From: CAZWAP01 sp964632005
GTDB lineage: Bacteria > Planctomycetota > Phycisphaerae > Sedimentisphaerales > Anaerobacaceae
DNA: 12,976 nucleotides
Assembly: GCA_964632005.1 (NCBI GenBank)
Contig: CAZWAP010000060.1
Location: forward strand, 1 to 12,976
Direction: 5' to 3'
The notes beneath the pieces are model-generated. The model saw only the letters and a program-made list of their open reading frames with translations. It did no database searches and had not been told where the DNA came from. The position numbers and the translations under genes were made by a program. Positions 1 through 8,414 of this stretch are shown here, piece after piece (position 1 is the stretch's first letter; each line of letters starts with the position of its first letter).

Positions 1-87
1 GGCTCACCGAACCACGAGGTTTTGAGCCCAAAATAGGCAGCCACAGAATTTGGGACGATTACACCACAGCCGGCTGCGGAGTAACCC

Positions 88-243
88 TTATGGCCTTGCA
101 GGCCCTTCGAGGTCAGGATACACCCTGAGGGTGCAGCGAGCCACCTCGGTACGGCCCGGCCAGTAACGGCCGAACCTCATTACCACACCGTCGTCCTTCT
201 CAACAAACATCCCACTGCTGGGCGCAAAACCTGCGATCCTCAC
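88..243 (-). CDS. possible 51-residue protein coupled to the DUF4432 gene, or frameshifted tail of it
   Basis: I do not recognise this ORF. It begins with GTG whose last two bases and the next A form the TGA stop of the DUF4432 gene, a 4-base GTGA overlap typical of translational coupling. A G-rich run (AGGGGGG) lies at the junction. It reads VRIAGFAPSSGMFVEKDDG at the start and ends in EGPARP with TAA, with a mixed, protein-like composition that includes FGRYWPGR. There is no membrane segment. Alternatively, one extra G in the run of six G residues (C at 243-248 on the plus strand) would read the DUF4432 protein straight into this frame and lengthen it by about 50 residues. The DUF4432 protein already looks complete without it, so I cannot choose. 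In a GC-rich genome an open frame of this length can also be chance. Confidence 0.35.
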   Translation of the reverse strand: MRIAGFAPSSGMFVEKDDGVVMRFGRYWPGRTEVARCTLRVYPDLEGPARP

Positions 244-1316
244 CCCCCTGCTGCCTTGATAAACCGCCTGATGTCACCGGCATCGGTCAGGACGCCTATT
301 TCAAGCTCATACACTCTGCTCTTGCCAGGCGCGATATGGGTCAGTGTCTTCTGTGCCCTGGCGGCGGCCTGGCCAATGGGCGGATTGGTGCCCGGCTCCA
401 GCGCGGTAACGTACTCTCCGGGGCCCCAGTGCTGCCAATTACTCAGCCAGGGCAGTTGCTTCTTGGGGTACTTCATAACGACGGCCAGGTCCAGCCTGCG
501 GTTGTACAGGCCGACGGTACAGATACCCCTGGCGTCGGCCTTGACATCAATGAAGCCACAGCCCTCCCCGCCTGCCCGATGGCTATCGATGGGCTTCGAG
601 CACTTGCGGAAATTGCGCCTGGAATTGAACACCGCGTTGTCCATATCCATCCCACGCGACTCACATTTTCCCCTCCAAATGATTTCGGTCCCCTCATCGA
701 CAAGCGGCCAGCCGAAATTGCAGTGGTAAAGTATCATATGCGGGGCCGGCGTATTGCCCATATTCGTGACGACGTCACGGAGCTTGAGGGCCGGTTCTCC
801 TATAGTGCTTGAAATCGTGCGCCTCAGCTCGAGGCTCGGGCCGAACACGCGCGACTGTTTGACCACGCCGGTTATACTGACCGCCAGCTTACCTGTGGCA
901 AGGTCCGGCTGAACGATAGACTCGACTCTGGCGGGCAGGTTGCTGATACGTCCGTGAAGACCCCGCTGGCCGAATTCGTCGGTCTCGGGGCCGCCGACGT
1001 GTGTAAGGCCGCAGGTGGTCAGCAGGCCCCCGGCAAATGAGTAAAGCCATTCCAGGCCGACATTAGCATCCGGCCGAGGGGCGGTTAGCCCGCCGTGGCT
1101 GAGCCAGACCAGGCTATAGTGATTGTAAAAGGCATCGACGATGTCCAACCCCCTGTCAAGAGCAACCTTGTACCGCAGACCCGCGCCGGTATTGACCCAC
1201 GCTATTCTCGTTCCGCGCGCCGGGCCATTGTCTAAAATGGACGTTTCAATCCCACCGATCTGCTCGTAATTGCTGACTTTGTTGTGCCAACCTGACACCG
1301 GAGTCTTCTTGGCCAT
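240..1316 (-). CDS. DUF4432 family protein (aldose 1-epimerase-like)
   Basis: This 358-residue protein belongs to the DUF4432 group, which shares the galactose-mutarotase beta-sandwich fold and is expected to bind and perhaps epimerise a sugar. Visible landmarks are RGLDIVDAFY near residues 55-64, the glycine-rich stretch LTHVGGPETDEFGQRGLHGR near 104-123 with His121, HMILYHCNFGWP near 193-204 with His193 and His198, and WGPGEYVTALEPGTNPP near 297-313 with Glu307, a candidate catalytic acid by analogy with aldose epimerases. No signal peptide is seen, so it is probably cytoplasmic. The ATG start is preceded by AAAGGAATATCAG, giving a good ribosome-binding site. It lies 17 bases after the small exported-peptide gene and downstream of the sulfatase, in the same direction, suggesting a transcription unit. 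Members often sit in planctomycete carbohydrate loci. The exact substrate is unknown. Its stop overlaps a further open frame. Confidence 0.88.
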   Translation of the reverse strand: MAKKTPVSGWHNKVSNYEQIGGIETSILDNGPARGTRIAWVNTGAGLRYKVALDRGLDIVDAFYNHYSLVWLSHGGLTAPRPDANVGLEWLYSFAGGLLTTCGLTHVGGPETDEFGQRGLHGRISNLPARVESIVQPDLATGKLAVSITGVVKQSRVFGPSLELRRTISSTIGEPALKLRDVVTNMGNTPAPHMILYHCNFGWPLVDEGTEIIWRGKCESRGMDMDNAVFNSRRNFRKCSKPIDSHRAGGEGCGFIDVKADARGICTVGLYNRRLDLAVVMKYPKKQLPWLSNWQHWGPGEYVTALEPGTNPPIGQAAARAQKTLTHIAPGKSRVYELEIGVLTDAGDIRRFIKAAGG

Positions 1317-1333
1317 CTGATATTCCTTTCATT

Positions 1334-1513
1334 TCACCGGATTCTCTTGCCGTCATCAGTACATTCATAATCGACCCGCCCGCGGCGAACCCGCGCCTTC
1401 GGCGCCGGCGGCCCCGCCACGCCCCGACTCGCCACGCAGGAAACTGCGACCAGACATATCACCGCAGCAACAAATGTCCCCCCGGATTCCTTGCGCCACA
1501 TCCACTGTCTCAT
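1334..1513 (-). CDS. small exported peptide or lipoprotein (59 residues)
   Basis: No family is recognised. From the ATG at 1513 the peptide has a short positive N-terminus (MRQWMWRKES), a hydrophobic segment TFVAAVICLVAVSCVAS at about residues 13-29, and a basic tail of about 30 residues ending in DDGKRIR. This is a signal-peptide pattern. AVSC (Cys26) is a weak lipobox; cleavage near VAG (about 34) is the alternative. AGGAG lies 12 bases before this ATG; the same motif is too close to an in-frame TTG 12 bases upstream, so I prefer ATG. The mature part would be only about 25-33 residues. It sits between the sulfatase and the DUF4432 gene, in the same direction, 17 bases before the latter. It could be a real small protein of the cluster or the remnant of a larger secreted protein. 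Confidence 0.45.
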   Translation of the reverse strand: MRQWMWRKESGGTFVAAVICLVAVSCVASRGVAGPPAPKARVRRGRVDYECTDDGKRIR

Positions 1514-1688
1514 TCGAAAGACCAACTCCTAAACAAGTATCCACAACGCCCGCCGAGCCCAGGCAACCCCAAGGATTTCTACCAGACTCTCATCACCGCG
1601 GCAACCCTCTTACTGGTCCACAAATCCGATTCCCGCGGCCCTTGGGCAGTTGATCGCCAGTTTGTCGTTGAAGCTCTGGCAACGATAA

Positions 1689-3140
1689 TCACGGAAGTAT
1701 CTGCGGCTCGACCTCACCAGCTTCGACCATGCGTCGCTTCAGGGTAGCTGCCAACTCGGCCCGGACCGTTCTGAACCGCGGGTCGGCGACGAGGTTGTGC
1801 CGCTCGCTCGGGTCGTTGTCGAGATCGTAGAGAAAGTCTTCCGTATACACGTCACTGTTCGCCACTTTGACGCCGCTCTTGCCCCGGGCCCGCACCGAGT
1901 ACTTCCACTTCCTCGTCCGGATGGCTCGGCCAACCTGCGATTCACTGATTTGTACAAAAACCTCCCTGGGCCAATCGCGGGCTCTGCCTGCAACCAGCGG
2001 TTGAAGGGCCCGGCCGCCCATATGGTCGGGTACGTCCACACCGCCTGCCGTCAGGATCGTGGGGGGCAGATCGATGAGGCTGACCAATTCCTCGACGACC
2101 TTGCCGCCGGTGAAGCCAGGGCCAGAGATGATCAAGGGCGTTCGGATGGCATTGTCCTGACAGGCCCGCTTGTACTCACCGTTTCGCGTACGAAAATGAC
2201 ATCCGTGGTCGGACGTATAGAATACAAGCGTATCGTCGGCGATCCCCAACTGCTCCAGTGTGTCCATCAACCGTCCCACGTTCTGGTCCAGACTCCAACA
2301 GCACCCGAGATAGTCCGGCATCTCCTTGCGCCAGTCGCCCTTTGTTCCTTGTAAGTCTCCAGGCACCCTGTAGTTTGCGAATCTGTCCTTCGAACCCTTA
2401 GGTCCCTCAAAGCAATTGTGGTCGTTTTGGTGATGAGGTTCGACGTAGGATACGAACAGGAAGAATGGCTTATCACTCGTGCGCCCTTTGAGGTATTCGA
2501 TCGCCCAGTCGGTTTGCGCATCGACCCGATACCGGCCTTTCGGAAACTCCCGTCGTCTGCCTTGGGCATCGAACATATGGCCGTCATAGCTATGGGACGT
2601 GAACTCCAGGACGTCCGAGGCCAACCAGAAGTCACGGTATCCCCCTCGACGTTCCATAGGAACAGGCGATCTGCTATAGTTCGCATTGCCCGTTGGCATA
2701 CCATGGGTAGAGGCGAGATGCCATTTTCCCAGATATCCCACCTCATAGCCGGCTGCGCTGAGGTAATTGGCGATGGTCTTTTCTGTCTGTGGCAGGGCGA
2801 TGCCGTTCCTGAAACATCCAACCTGAGTCGCCCATTTGCCCGTTTGCAGAACAGCGCGGGCGGGCCCACAGAGAGGCTGAGACGTAAACGAATGCTCAAA
2901 GCGGACGCCTCTCGCCGCCAGTCTGTCCAGATTGGGCGTCAGTCCCTCAAAGATCGGGTCTTGATAGCAGCTAACCGTGTCCCACCGCTGCTGATCGCTG
3001 AAGATGAAGAGTATGTTAGCTTTCTTCGTGCTCCTCGCAAATGCAGGCCCTGCCGAGAGCCACGCCGTCGCGAACCCCAGGGCCTGCAAGAAGTCACGCC
3101 GTCCCATTCCCACTGTCGAGCCACAGATCTGTCTTGACAT
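1689..3140 (-). CDS. Tat-exported formylglycine-dependent sulfatase (family S1)
   Basis: The 483-residue protein is a type I sulfatase, hydrolysing sulfate esters with a calcium-bound formylglycine. The Cys-type maturation signature is CGPAR at residues 91-95 followed by LQTG (98-101), so Cys91 should be converted to formylglycine. Metal and active-site landmarks are NILFIFSDQQ (42-51, Asp49 and Gln50), GKWH (138-141), EPHHQ (234-238) and YTSDHG (308-313, Asp311 and His312). The second metal-site Asp often seen after Asp49 is Gln50 here, as in several S1 subfamilies. The N-terminus carries a twin-arginine signal (GRRDFLQALGFA, 13-24) with a likely cleavage after AFA (33-35), so it acts in the periplasm or outside. 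GGAG lies 8 bases before the ATG. Planctomycetes use such enzymes on sulfated polysaccharides; the substrate is not readable here. The downstream neighbours are the small exported peptide and DUF4432. Confidence 0.95.
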   Translation of the reverse strand: MSRQICGSTVGMGRRDFLQALGFATAWLSAGPAFARSTKKANILFIFSDQQRWDTVSCYQDPIFEGLTPNLDRLAARGVRFEHSFTSQPLCGPARAVLQTGKWATQVGCFRNGIALPQTEKTIANYLSAAGYEVGYLGKWHLASTHGMPTGNANYSRSPVPMERRGGYRDFWLASDVLEFTSHSYDGHMFDAQGRRREFPKGRYRVDAQTDWAIEYLKGRTSDKPFFLFVSYVEPHHQNDHNCFEGPKGSKDRFANYRVPGDLQGTKGDWRKEMPDYLGCCWSLDQNVGRLMDTLEQLGIADDTLVFYTSDHGCHFRTRNGEYKRACQDNAIRTPLIISGPGFTGGKVVEELVSLIDLPPTILTAGGVDVPDHMGGRALQPLVAGRARDWPREVFVQISESQVGRAIRTRKWKYSVRARGKSGVKVANSDVYTEDFLYDLDNDPSERHNLVADPRFRTVRAELAATLKRRMVEAGEVEPQILP

Positions 3141-3252
3141 AATGGATCTCCGTACGTCTACCGGGAGTCAATGGAGGATGTCTGCCGGCCATCTGGTGAC
3201 CGGGATTTGCCATTTAGCGTCACAACCGATGCTCCTACACGCCACACAGCCA

Positions 3253-3281
3253 ATGATACCTCGATCAGGCCTCGCATTCAA
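3253..3281 (-). promoter_or_regulatory. candidate sigma70-type promoter for the sulfatase
   Basis: On the minus strand TTGAAT (3276-3281) and TATCAT (3253-3258) are separated by exactly 17 bases, giving 4 of 6 and 5 of 6 matches to the -35 and -10 consensus. Transcription would begin near 3246 and leave a leader of about 105 bases before the sulfatase ATG. The position between the kinase stop and the sulfatase start fits a separate promoter for the sulfatase, small peptide and DUF4432 genes. Confidence 0.4.
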
Positions 3282-3334
3282 GCCATCTGGCCACCAACGC
3301 GGCAATACGACTCCTCCAGGCGCGCCAAGAGACT

Positions 3335-4540
3335 CTAATTCAGGGCTGCTCTTAACGCATCAAAACTCTTGAAATCTTTATCGCTGCGGACTACTTTCAG
3401 CATCTTATCGTAGCTTCTTATGTAAGCGTACCTCTGGCGCAGCGGTGCCTTTATGTAGAGCGAGGCGAATAGGTTTCCCATCTGGACGGCCTCGGCGAAG
3501 TTCATAGAGCCGTTCTCAAATTGGTCGAGGCTGGCGGCGATATAGCTCAACAGGCCCGCCCGGAACGAGTCGCCTGCCCCGACCAGGTCCACTACTTCGC
3601 CGACCATAAACCGAGAGACCACCTTTTGCGGGCCTGTGCGCCTGCCATCGGGCGTGAGGTGTACCTCGTAGGCACCATCGTTGACCGTGACGCCGAACAT
3701 CCTTGTCCGGTTGCGCACGCGCCAGAACCTATCCGTTATAAATTCCAGAAAGTGCACGTTATTGTCGTGCTCGTCATAATCGTCCCAATTTCGTCTGGCC
3801 GCAAGCGTGTTCTCGATCAGCTTGGCTTCGTCGGATGAAGTAAAGAACAGATCCACCGCGGGCAAGAGCGGCTCCAAGAGGTGGTACTCTTCAACTGGCG
3901 TGCCCGCCTTGATCAGGCCGGCGGGATCGCCCGTCAGCGTGTGACAGTCAACGATCGTGACGGCACCGTTACGCCGGCACCACCCGACAAAATCGGCCAG
4001 GTCCTGACCTCCTCTGGCATCGCCCCTCTTGGACAGGCCTGAATACATATAGTAAACGATTCGCGGCCTGAGTCGTTGGACGGCCTTCCTGAATACTGCA
4101 AAGTCGAAGTCGTCGTTGGCATTGGGAAAGTAGGCGATACCCCCGCGATCCTCGCCCTGTGTGCCGTGGATGAAGGTCGTCCCGGTCGGCAGGCTCGGGT
4201 GTACGTACGTCGCGGACATATCGATGCCGTTGGCCGTCATCAAATCGTAAAAGAATCTCCCCTGGGCGTCCAGGCCGTCGTATACCCCCCTGCCGAGGTT
4301 GACTCCAACGGCCACCTTCAACCCGGTCCGCGCAATCAACGGCGCGGTGTTGCCCGGGCCGCCGGCCGTCGCACAGCCCTGGTCGATCCACCGCCTTATC
4401 TGTTCCTGCGAGTAGCCCGGCATATCCTCGGTCCTGCACTTGGCCAGGCCCCCTTTACCCACAAGCGCGTCAGCGAAATCGAAATCGGGTCTTCTCAGGT
4501 CCGCCACCGCCGTATTCAGTACCAGTATGTCTGTCGCCAT
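3335..4540 (-). CDS. PfkB-family carbohydrate kinase
   Basis: The 401-residue protein is a ribokinase/PfkB-type sugar kinase that should transfer phosphate from ATP to a sugar or nucleoside in the cytoplasm. The sugar-side glycine motif GGPGNTA is at residues 60-66. The PfkB signature DLVGAGDSFRAG is at 318-329; Asp324 of GAGD is the expected catalytic base and the glycines form the anion hole. The chain is somewhat longer than the usual 300-340 residues, with extra N-terminal sequence before GGPGN and an insert near residues 230-270. No signal peptide is seen. The ATG has only a weak Shine-Dalgarno match (GGTGAT). It is 230 bases downstream of the FAD lipoprotein and 194 bases upstream of the sulfatase, in the same direction, which suggests a sugar-utilisation role. 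The sugar specificity cannot be read from the sequence. Confidence 0.92.
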   Translation of the reverse strand: MATDILVLNTAVADLRRPDFDFADALVGKGGLAKCRTEDMPGYSQEQIRRWIDQGCATAGGPGNTAPLIARTGLKVAVGVNLGRGVYDGLDAQGRFFYDLMTANGIDMSATYVHPSLPTGTTFIHGTQGEDRGGIAYFPNANDDFDFAVFRKAVQRLRPRIVYYMYSGLSKRGDARGGQDLADFVGWCRRNGAVTIVDCHTLTGDPAGLIKAGTPVEEYHLLEPLLPAVDLFFTSSDEAKLIENTLAARRNWDDYDEHDNNVHFLEFITDRFWRVRNRTRMFGVTVNDGAYEVHLTPDGRRTGPQKVVSRFMVGEVVDLVGAGDSFRAGLLSYIAASLDQFENGSMNFAEAVQMGNLFASLYIKAPLRQRYAYIRSYDKMLKVVRSDKDFKSFDALRAALN

Positions 4541-4770
4541 ATCACCAATCCGGCGCGAGCATGCTGCTCTTCCGGGCCACTGCTCTATCGCCCGATACTA
4601 TGTACCAGCTCACCCAGCTCGGATTTTAGTATATTGTCCTGCAGATGATCTGCTCCCGGCTGCGATCGGCCGAGCCGCAATCCCCGGGCGTCATCGGGAT
4701 GAGTGAGCACCAAAGCCAAGAACCGTCTTCGCTTCAGCCCCGCTCATCGCACTCGAACCCCGCACGTATT

Positions 4771-7700
4771 TTACCGCTGGGGTCCGCTCTTTTTCTTCTT
4801 TTCGTCGAGAACAGCCCTGGCGTGCCGCGCGTAGTGCCCCCGCAGGTCGCGCGCATATTGCTTGAGAATGCGCTCGCCGATACCCTTGTAATCACCGCAA
4901 CGATACAGCGCCCGCGCCAGAAAAAGCTCCTTGAGCGATGCATTCCTGGTCTTGTTGTCCGTCGGGCTGGGCGGCGTCCTGGACCTGGCCGATTCGATGT
5001 CGGTAAAGGCGTGGCCGGTCATACCGGGCTTTTCCAACAGCTCGGCCAGCGGCTTTACTGCGCGCCGGTCGCCGAGCGCTTCGAACGCCAGGGCCACGGC
5101 CCGGCAATGTGAAAACTCGCTCTCAGCGTCCAGCGACTTAGCCTTCTCGACCAGAACATCCAGGGCTCGACTATCGCCGGTCCGCCCCAGCGCCACCACC
5201 AGGCTATCCAGGCGACTCAAGCTTGCGCCGAATTGGCCCATCCCCGTGTAGTTCCAGCCCTTGTCCCACTTGGCCCGACCAACAGCAGCCAGCAGCGTCT
5301 CGGCTCCGGTCGAGTCGCCCAGCATACCGAGAAGGTGTGCGTAAATGAGCTTGGCCTTTTCATCGCCGGCAGCATGATAAGCCCTTCGCACCAGGGCAAG
5401 GGCCTGGCCGGGTTGAGCAAGGATAACTTCAAGGCCCTTATAACCATCCACAAGTCCTTCTACAGCTTCGACCACTTTTTGCGAGGATAGTGGAAGGGAA
5501 TCGAGGTCCGTCAGGACTCTCTCGGGCAGGTTACCCTTTTCCACCAGCTTCTTTTGGATCGCCTTGATATCGACCCGGCGCAATCGCCTGCCCGTCTTGG
5601 CGCTGGTCGCGGCGACCAGGCCAGCCGCGTACCCCTGGTTCTGAATGTCAGCCTGCATACGTATCACCGGCATAGCGTCACGATGGGCGCTTATGCCGAG
5701 ACCGGTTACGAGAATTCCATCAAGCCCCTTTGGAAGCAGGCAGCGATACGGAACGTTGACAAGGATAGCCTTTTTGTCCGGCGGCCTGAGCATAAACAGC
5801 GGGTGAATCGTGAAGCCGTGCGTATCAAAGTTGCTTCTGGCGATTGAAATCGTGTCGGGATACGTGCGGAACAGCAAGATATCCATCGGTGAAATGGTAA
5901 AGTCGCCGACGATCCGCCTGCGCTCGCGGGTGTCGAGCAGCTGGCCGAGGTCGTATGCATTCTGGTATTTGCCCTTTGCGACCACGAACGTCCGCCAGAC
6001 GTCGATGACGTCGGTCTCGTCGATGAAGGTCCAGTCGGTATTAGTGTAGCCGGCCCCGAGTCCGCGGGGCGGCAGCCCTGCACCCTGCACCGCAACGGTA
6101 TCGGCGCCCGTGTAGGCGTAGTCGGCGCCGGCCGCGATAGCGATGTCCGCATTGCCCGTAGAATCGATTACGACCTTCGCAAGCACAACGCCGCGACCAT
6201 CCGGCGTGGCAACCACCACCCCTTTTACACATCCATCCTTCACCAGCGCACCGCATCCGATCACGCCGAACCAGATATCCGCGCCGGCTTCGAGCAGCTC
6301 CTGGCGGTACCACTCCTTCTTCAGTTCCGGGTCCCAGGCCGGGCTCGTGTTCTTACCGTCGGCCGATATGGCGGCAACGCCGCGATCCACCTCGCTGGTG
6401 AAGCCGTGTATGTAGCCGTAATAGTATTTGCTTATAAGGCCCATCGTACCGACGCCGCCCAGGCCATGCAGGTACTCGACCACCAGCGTCTTGGCCCCTG
6501 CCCGCGCAGCCGAGATACCCGCCGGCGCCCCACCCGTCCCACCACCTACGACGACCACATCGTACTGGCCTACGACGGGCAGAGCACTGCTGCAGGCCTC
6601 GACAAAACCGAGCCTGGCCTGCCTGCCGCGCAACCCGTGCAGATCCTCCCGCACTTCGCCGCCGACAACCTGGCGGGCCCGCCTGGTCAGAACCCCAACG
6701 GGCTTACTTACGCGGCTGCGCAGTGCCTTCTTGGCCGCTGCCGCCCCGACCCGCGCACCGACCTTCATATATTCGACCGGCCGAAGCAGCTTTTCTGCCG
6801 CCGCGCGGGAAACGTCGGCACAGCCACCGAGGACAAACAGTCGCTCAAAACCGACCGGCGTGAAGACACCAAGGTCCACCTTTGCAGCGCCCGGCCAATC
6901 ACCCTCAAGGCTCTTAAGAGCCTTGAGAGGATCGGGGGGCACCTGGAAAGGCAGTTCGGCGGCATCGAGCTGCTCGGGGTGCCAGGTCTTATCCCGTGCA
7001 AATTGCTCGGCCCGAGCAAACCAGGCGAACGAACCGTCCTCCATCGGTATGGTTAGCGTGTACTCGAATGCGCGGTGTTCGCCGGCCTTTGCCGGCAAGA
7101 GCGGCGCGGGGATCTCCCTGACGCTCATACCCGGTCCTCGCCTTGGCTGGCCGCCGATTGTAACATACCTGAATCTTTGCGGCCCCGAAGGATACGGCCG
7201 GAACGCGGCGCCGGCCATCCTCGCTACGCTGGCGCGGTCCGTCGCGTCGATAACGACGCGGGCCTTTACGGCCTGGATGCCGGAACGATTGGCCATTACT
7301 ATGCCGGCCACCCTACCCGATGCGTCGACGAGCACCTCGGCGGCGTAGCAGCCATAGAGGAACTCAACCCCAGCATCTAATAGAGCATCGTCCAGAGTCC
7401 GCTTGACGTGCATCAGGCTCGGCGGCCTCAGCGGCGGCCTCTGAGGATCCGCTGGTAGCCGGGGGCCTTGTATTATGATCTCGCCCAAGAGGATCCGGTT
7501 GACCTGAGGAGTTTTCTTGACTATGAACCTGACGTACCGCGTTTTCCGACCGACCGGTGAACATAACTGGATAGGCCCCCAGGGCTTAGGCAGACTCTTA
7601 CCGGCCCTGGCGTTCTTCATAGTTCCCAATCTTTCCCACACCAGCCGCTCATCAGCCAGCATAACATCAACGCTGTTGACCTCGAAGTCATCGCCGGAGC

Positions 7701-8331
7701 CCTGGCTGCGACGCTGGTACACCATCAGGCAGACGTTATCTACCTGGCGGGAGCACCCCAGATCGGCGGTGATCACAACATCCGCATTGTACTGAACGCT
7801 CTGCGTCGAGGCATCGTGCCACTTGCCGTCGTTGAGCGCCGAAGGCGGGCTGGTGTCCTTGTGCACGCCGGCGGAGGGCCTATCGGCAGCGTAGGTGAAA
7901 GGAAGCGCGTCTCGCAGCATCTGGCTGGATCCTGGCGCGGCGAAGATTTCGGCCGCAAGGGAAGCCTCGGGCACCTCTGCCGGCTGGAGCCAGATGCGGT
8001 ACGTGCCGCACAAATCCACCCCCAGGTATGGCCGTTGCGCCAGAAGCAACACCTTTGCGCCACTTTGAGCAGCTTCAACAGCGGCGGCAACACCGCCCGA
8101 GCTGCCCCCGACGACCAGAACATCGACATCGTAGGCAACCGGAATCCGCCTGGCTGAGGCAACAACCCCACGTTCATAGGTCCCGCCCTGGCAGGGCCCG
8201 GCGCAGCCTTGCCGGCCAGCCTTTTCACTAACACCGCCAGACTGGATCGCCGAATGTCCCTGGCAGCCGGCCAACAGAACAGCAAAAAGGAAGGTAAACA
8301 GAGCGAACAACAGATAAATCCTTGTTTTCAT
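4771..8331 (-). CDS. large lipoprotein with two FAD-dependent oxidoreductase domains, discoidin-like insert and helical-repeat tail
   Basis: Residue numbers are for the 1186-residue form. The N-terminus MKTRIYLLFALFTFLFAVLLAGC is a lipoprotein signal with lipobox LAGC and Cys23 as lipidation site, so the protein should be membrane-anchored outside the cytoplasm. Domain 1 starts with a dinucleotide-binding loop VVGGSSGG (73-80). It is interrupted at about 150-290 by a segment that looks like a discoidin (F5/8 type C) module (SALNDGKWHDAS, YVRFIVKK, LGEIIIQGP), then resumes through about 540. Domain 2 starts with VVVVGGGTGGAPAG (592-605) and ends with GLGISAHRDAMPVIRMQ (about 877-893), resembling FAD_oxidored (PF12831) proteins. 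The last 230 residues are helical, HEAT-like repeats (ALGRTGDSRALDVL, AFEALGDRRAVKPL). I chose ATG 8331 because it opens the signal peptide and has AGGAAAGGG upstream; a TTG at 8391 with AAGGAG 4 bases upstream is in frame but would add 20 residues before it. The substrate is unknown. Confidence 0.9.
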   Translation of the reverse strand: MKTRIYLLFALFTFLFAVLLAGCQGHSAIQSGGVSEKAGRQGCAGPCQGGTYERGVVASARRIPVAYDVDVLVVGGSSGGVAAAVEAAQSGAKVLLLAQRPYLGVDLCGTYRIWLQPAEVPEASLAAEIFAAPGSSQMLRDALPFTYAADRPSAGVHKDTSPPSALNDGKWHDASTQSVQYNADVVITADLGCSRQVDNVCLMVYQRRSQGSGDDFEVNSVDVMLADERLVWERLGTMKNARAGKSLPKPWGPIQLCSPVGRKTRYVRFIVKKTPQVNRILLGEIIIQGPRLPADPQRPPLRPPSLMHVKRTLDDALLDAGVEFLYGCYAAEVLVDASGRVAGIVMANRSGIQAVKARVVIDATDRASVARMAGAAFRPYPSGPQRFRYVTIGGQPRRGPGMSVREIPAPLLPAKAGEHRAFEYTLTIPMEDGSFAWFARAEQFARDKTWHPEQLDAAELPFQVPPDPLKALKSLEGDWPGAAKVDLGVFTPVGFERLFVLGGCADVSRAAAEKLLRPVEYMKVGARVGAAAAKKALRSRVSKPVGVLTRRARQVVGGEVREDLHGLRGRQARLGFVEACSSALPVVGQYDVVVVGGGTGGAPAGISAARAGAKTLVVEYLHGLGGVGTMGLISKYYYGYIHGFTSEVDRGVAAISADGKNTSPAWDPELKKEWYRQELLEAGADIWFGVIGCGALVKDGCVKGVVVATPDGRGVVLAKVVIDSTGNADIAIAAGADYAYTGADTVAVQGAGLPPRGLGAGYTNTDWTFIDETDVIDVWRTFVVAKGKYQNAYDLGQLLDTRERRRIVGDFTISPMDILLFRTYPDTISIARSNFDTHGFTIHPLFMLRPPDKKAILVNVPYRCLLPKGLDGILVTGLGISAHRDAMPVIRMQADIQNQGYAAGLVAATSAKTGRRLRRVDIKAIQKKLVEKGNLPERVLTDLDSLPLSSQKVVEAVEGLVDGYKGLEVILAQPGQALALVRRAYHAAGDEKAKLIYAHLLGMLGDSTGAETLLAAVGRAKWDKGWNYTGMGQFGASLSRLDSLVVALGRTGDSRALDVLVEKAKSLDAESEFSHCRAVALAFEALGDRRAVKPLAELLEKPGMTGHAFTDIESARSRTPPSPTDNKTRNASLKELFLARALYRCGDYKGIGERILKQYARDLRGHYARHARAVLDEKKKKSGPQR

Positions 8332-8414
8332 CGGGCCAGCCCTTTCCTGACGAATTCCCGGAAGATCCCACAGTGCCAGCCTGAGGGCCAAGAAGCTCCT
8401 TAATTGATTTCAGC

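Noticed and set aside
1..87. Possible terminator or gene end at the left edge
   Set aside because: CAGCCGGCTG and a CCCAAA/TTTTGGG pairing are visible but without a convincing stem plus T run; nothing else is recognised there.
1590..1689. Open frame after the sulfatase stop (reads FRDYRCQSFNDKLAINCPRA)
   Set aside because: Looks protein-like for about 30 codons, but the sulfatase is already full length and no start codon or homopolymer slip links the frames; treated as chance.
4598..4607. CTATGTACCA in the kinase leader, identical to 10 bases of the IS end repeat
   Set aside because: Only ten bases with no further similarity on either side; too short to call an IS remnant.
6428..7348. 306-codon plus-strand open frame
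   Set aside because: Antisense to the FAD lipoprotein; Ser/Pro/Thr/Arg/Ala-rich low-complexity translation typical of a shadow frame.
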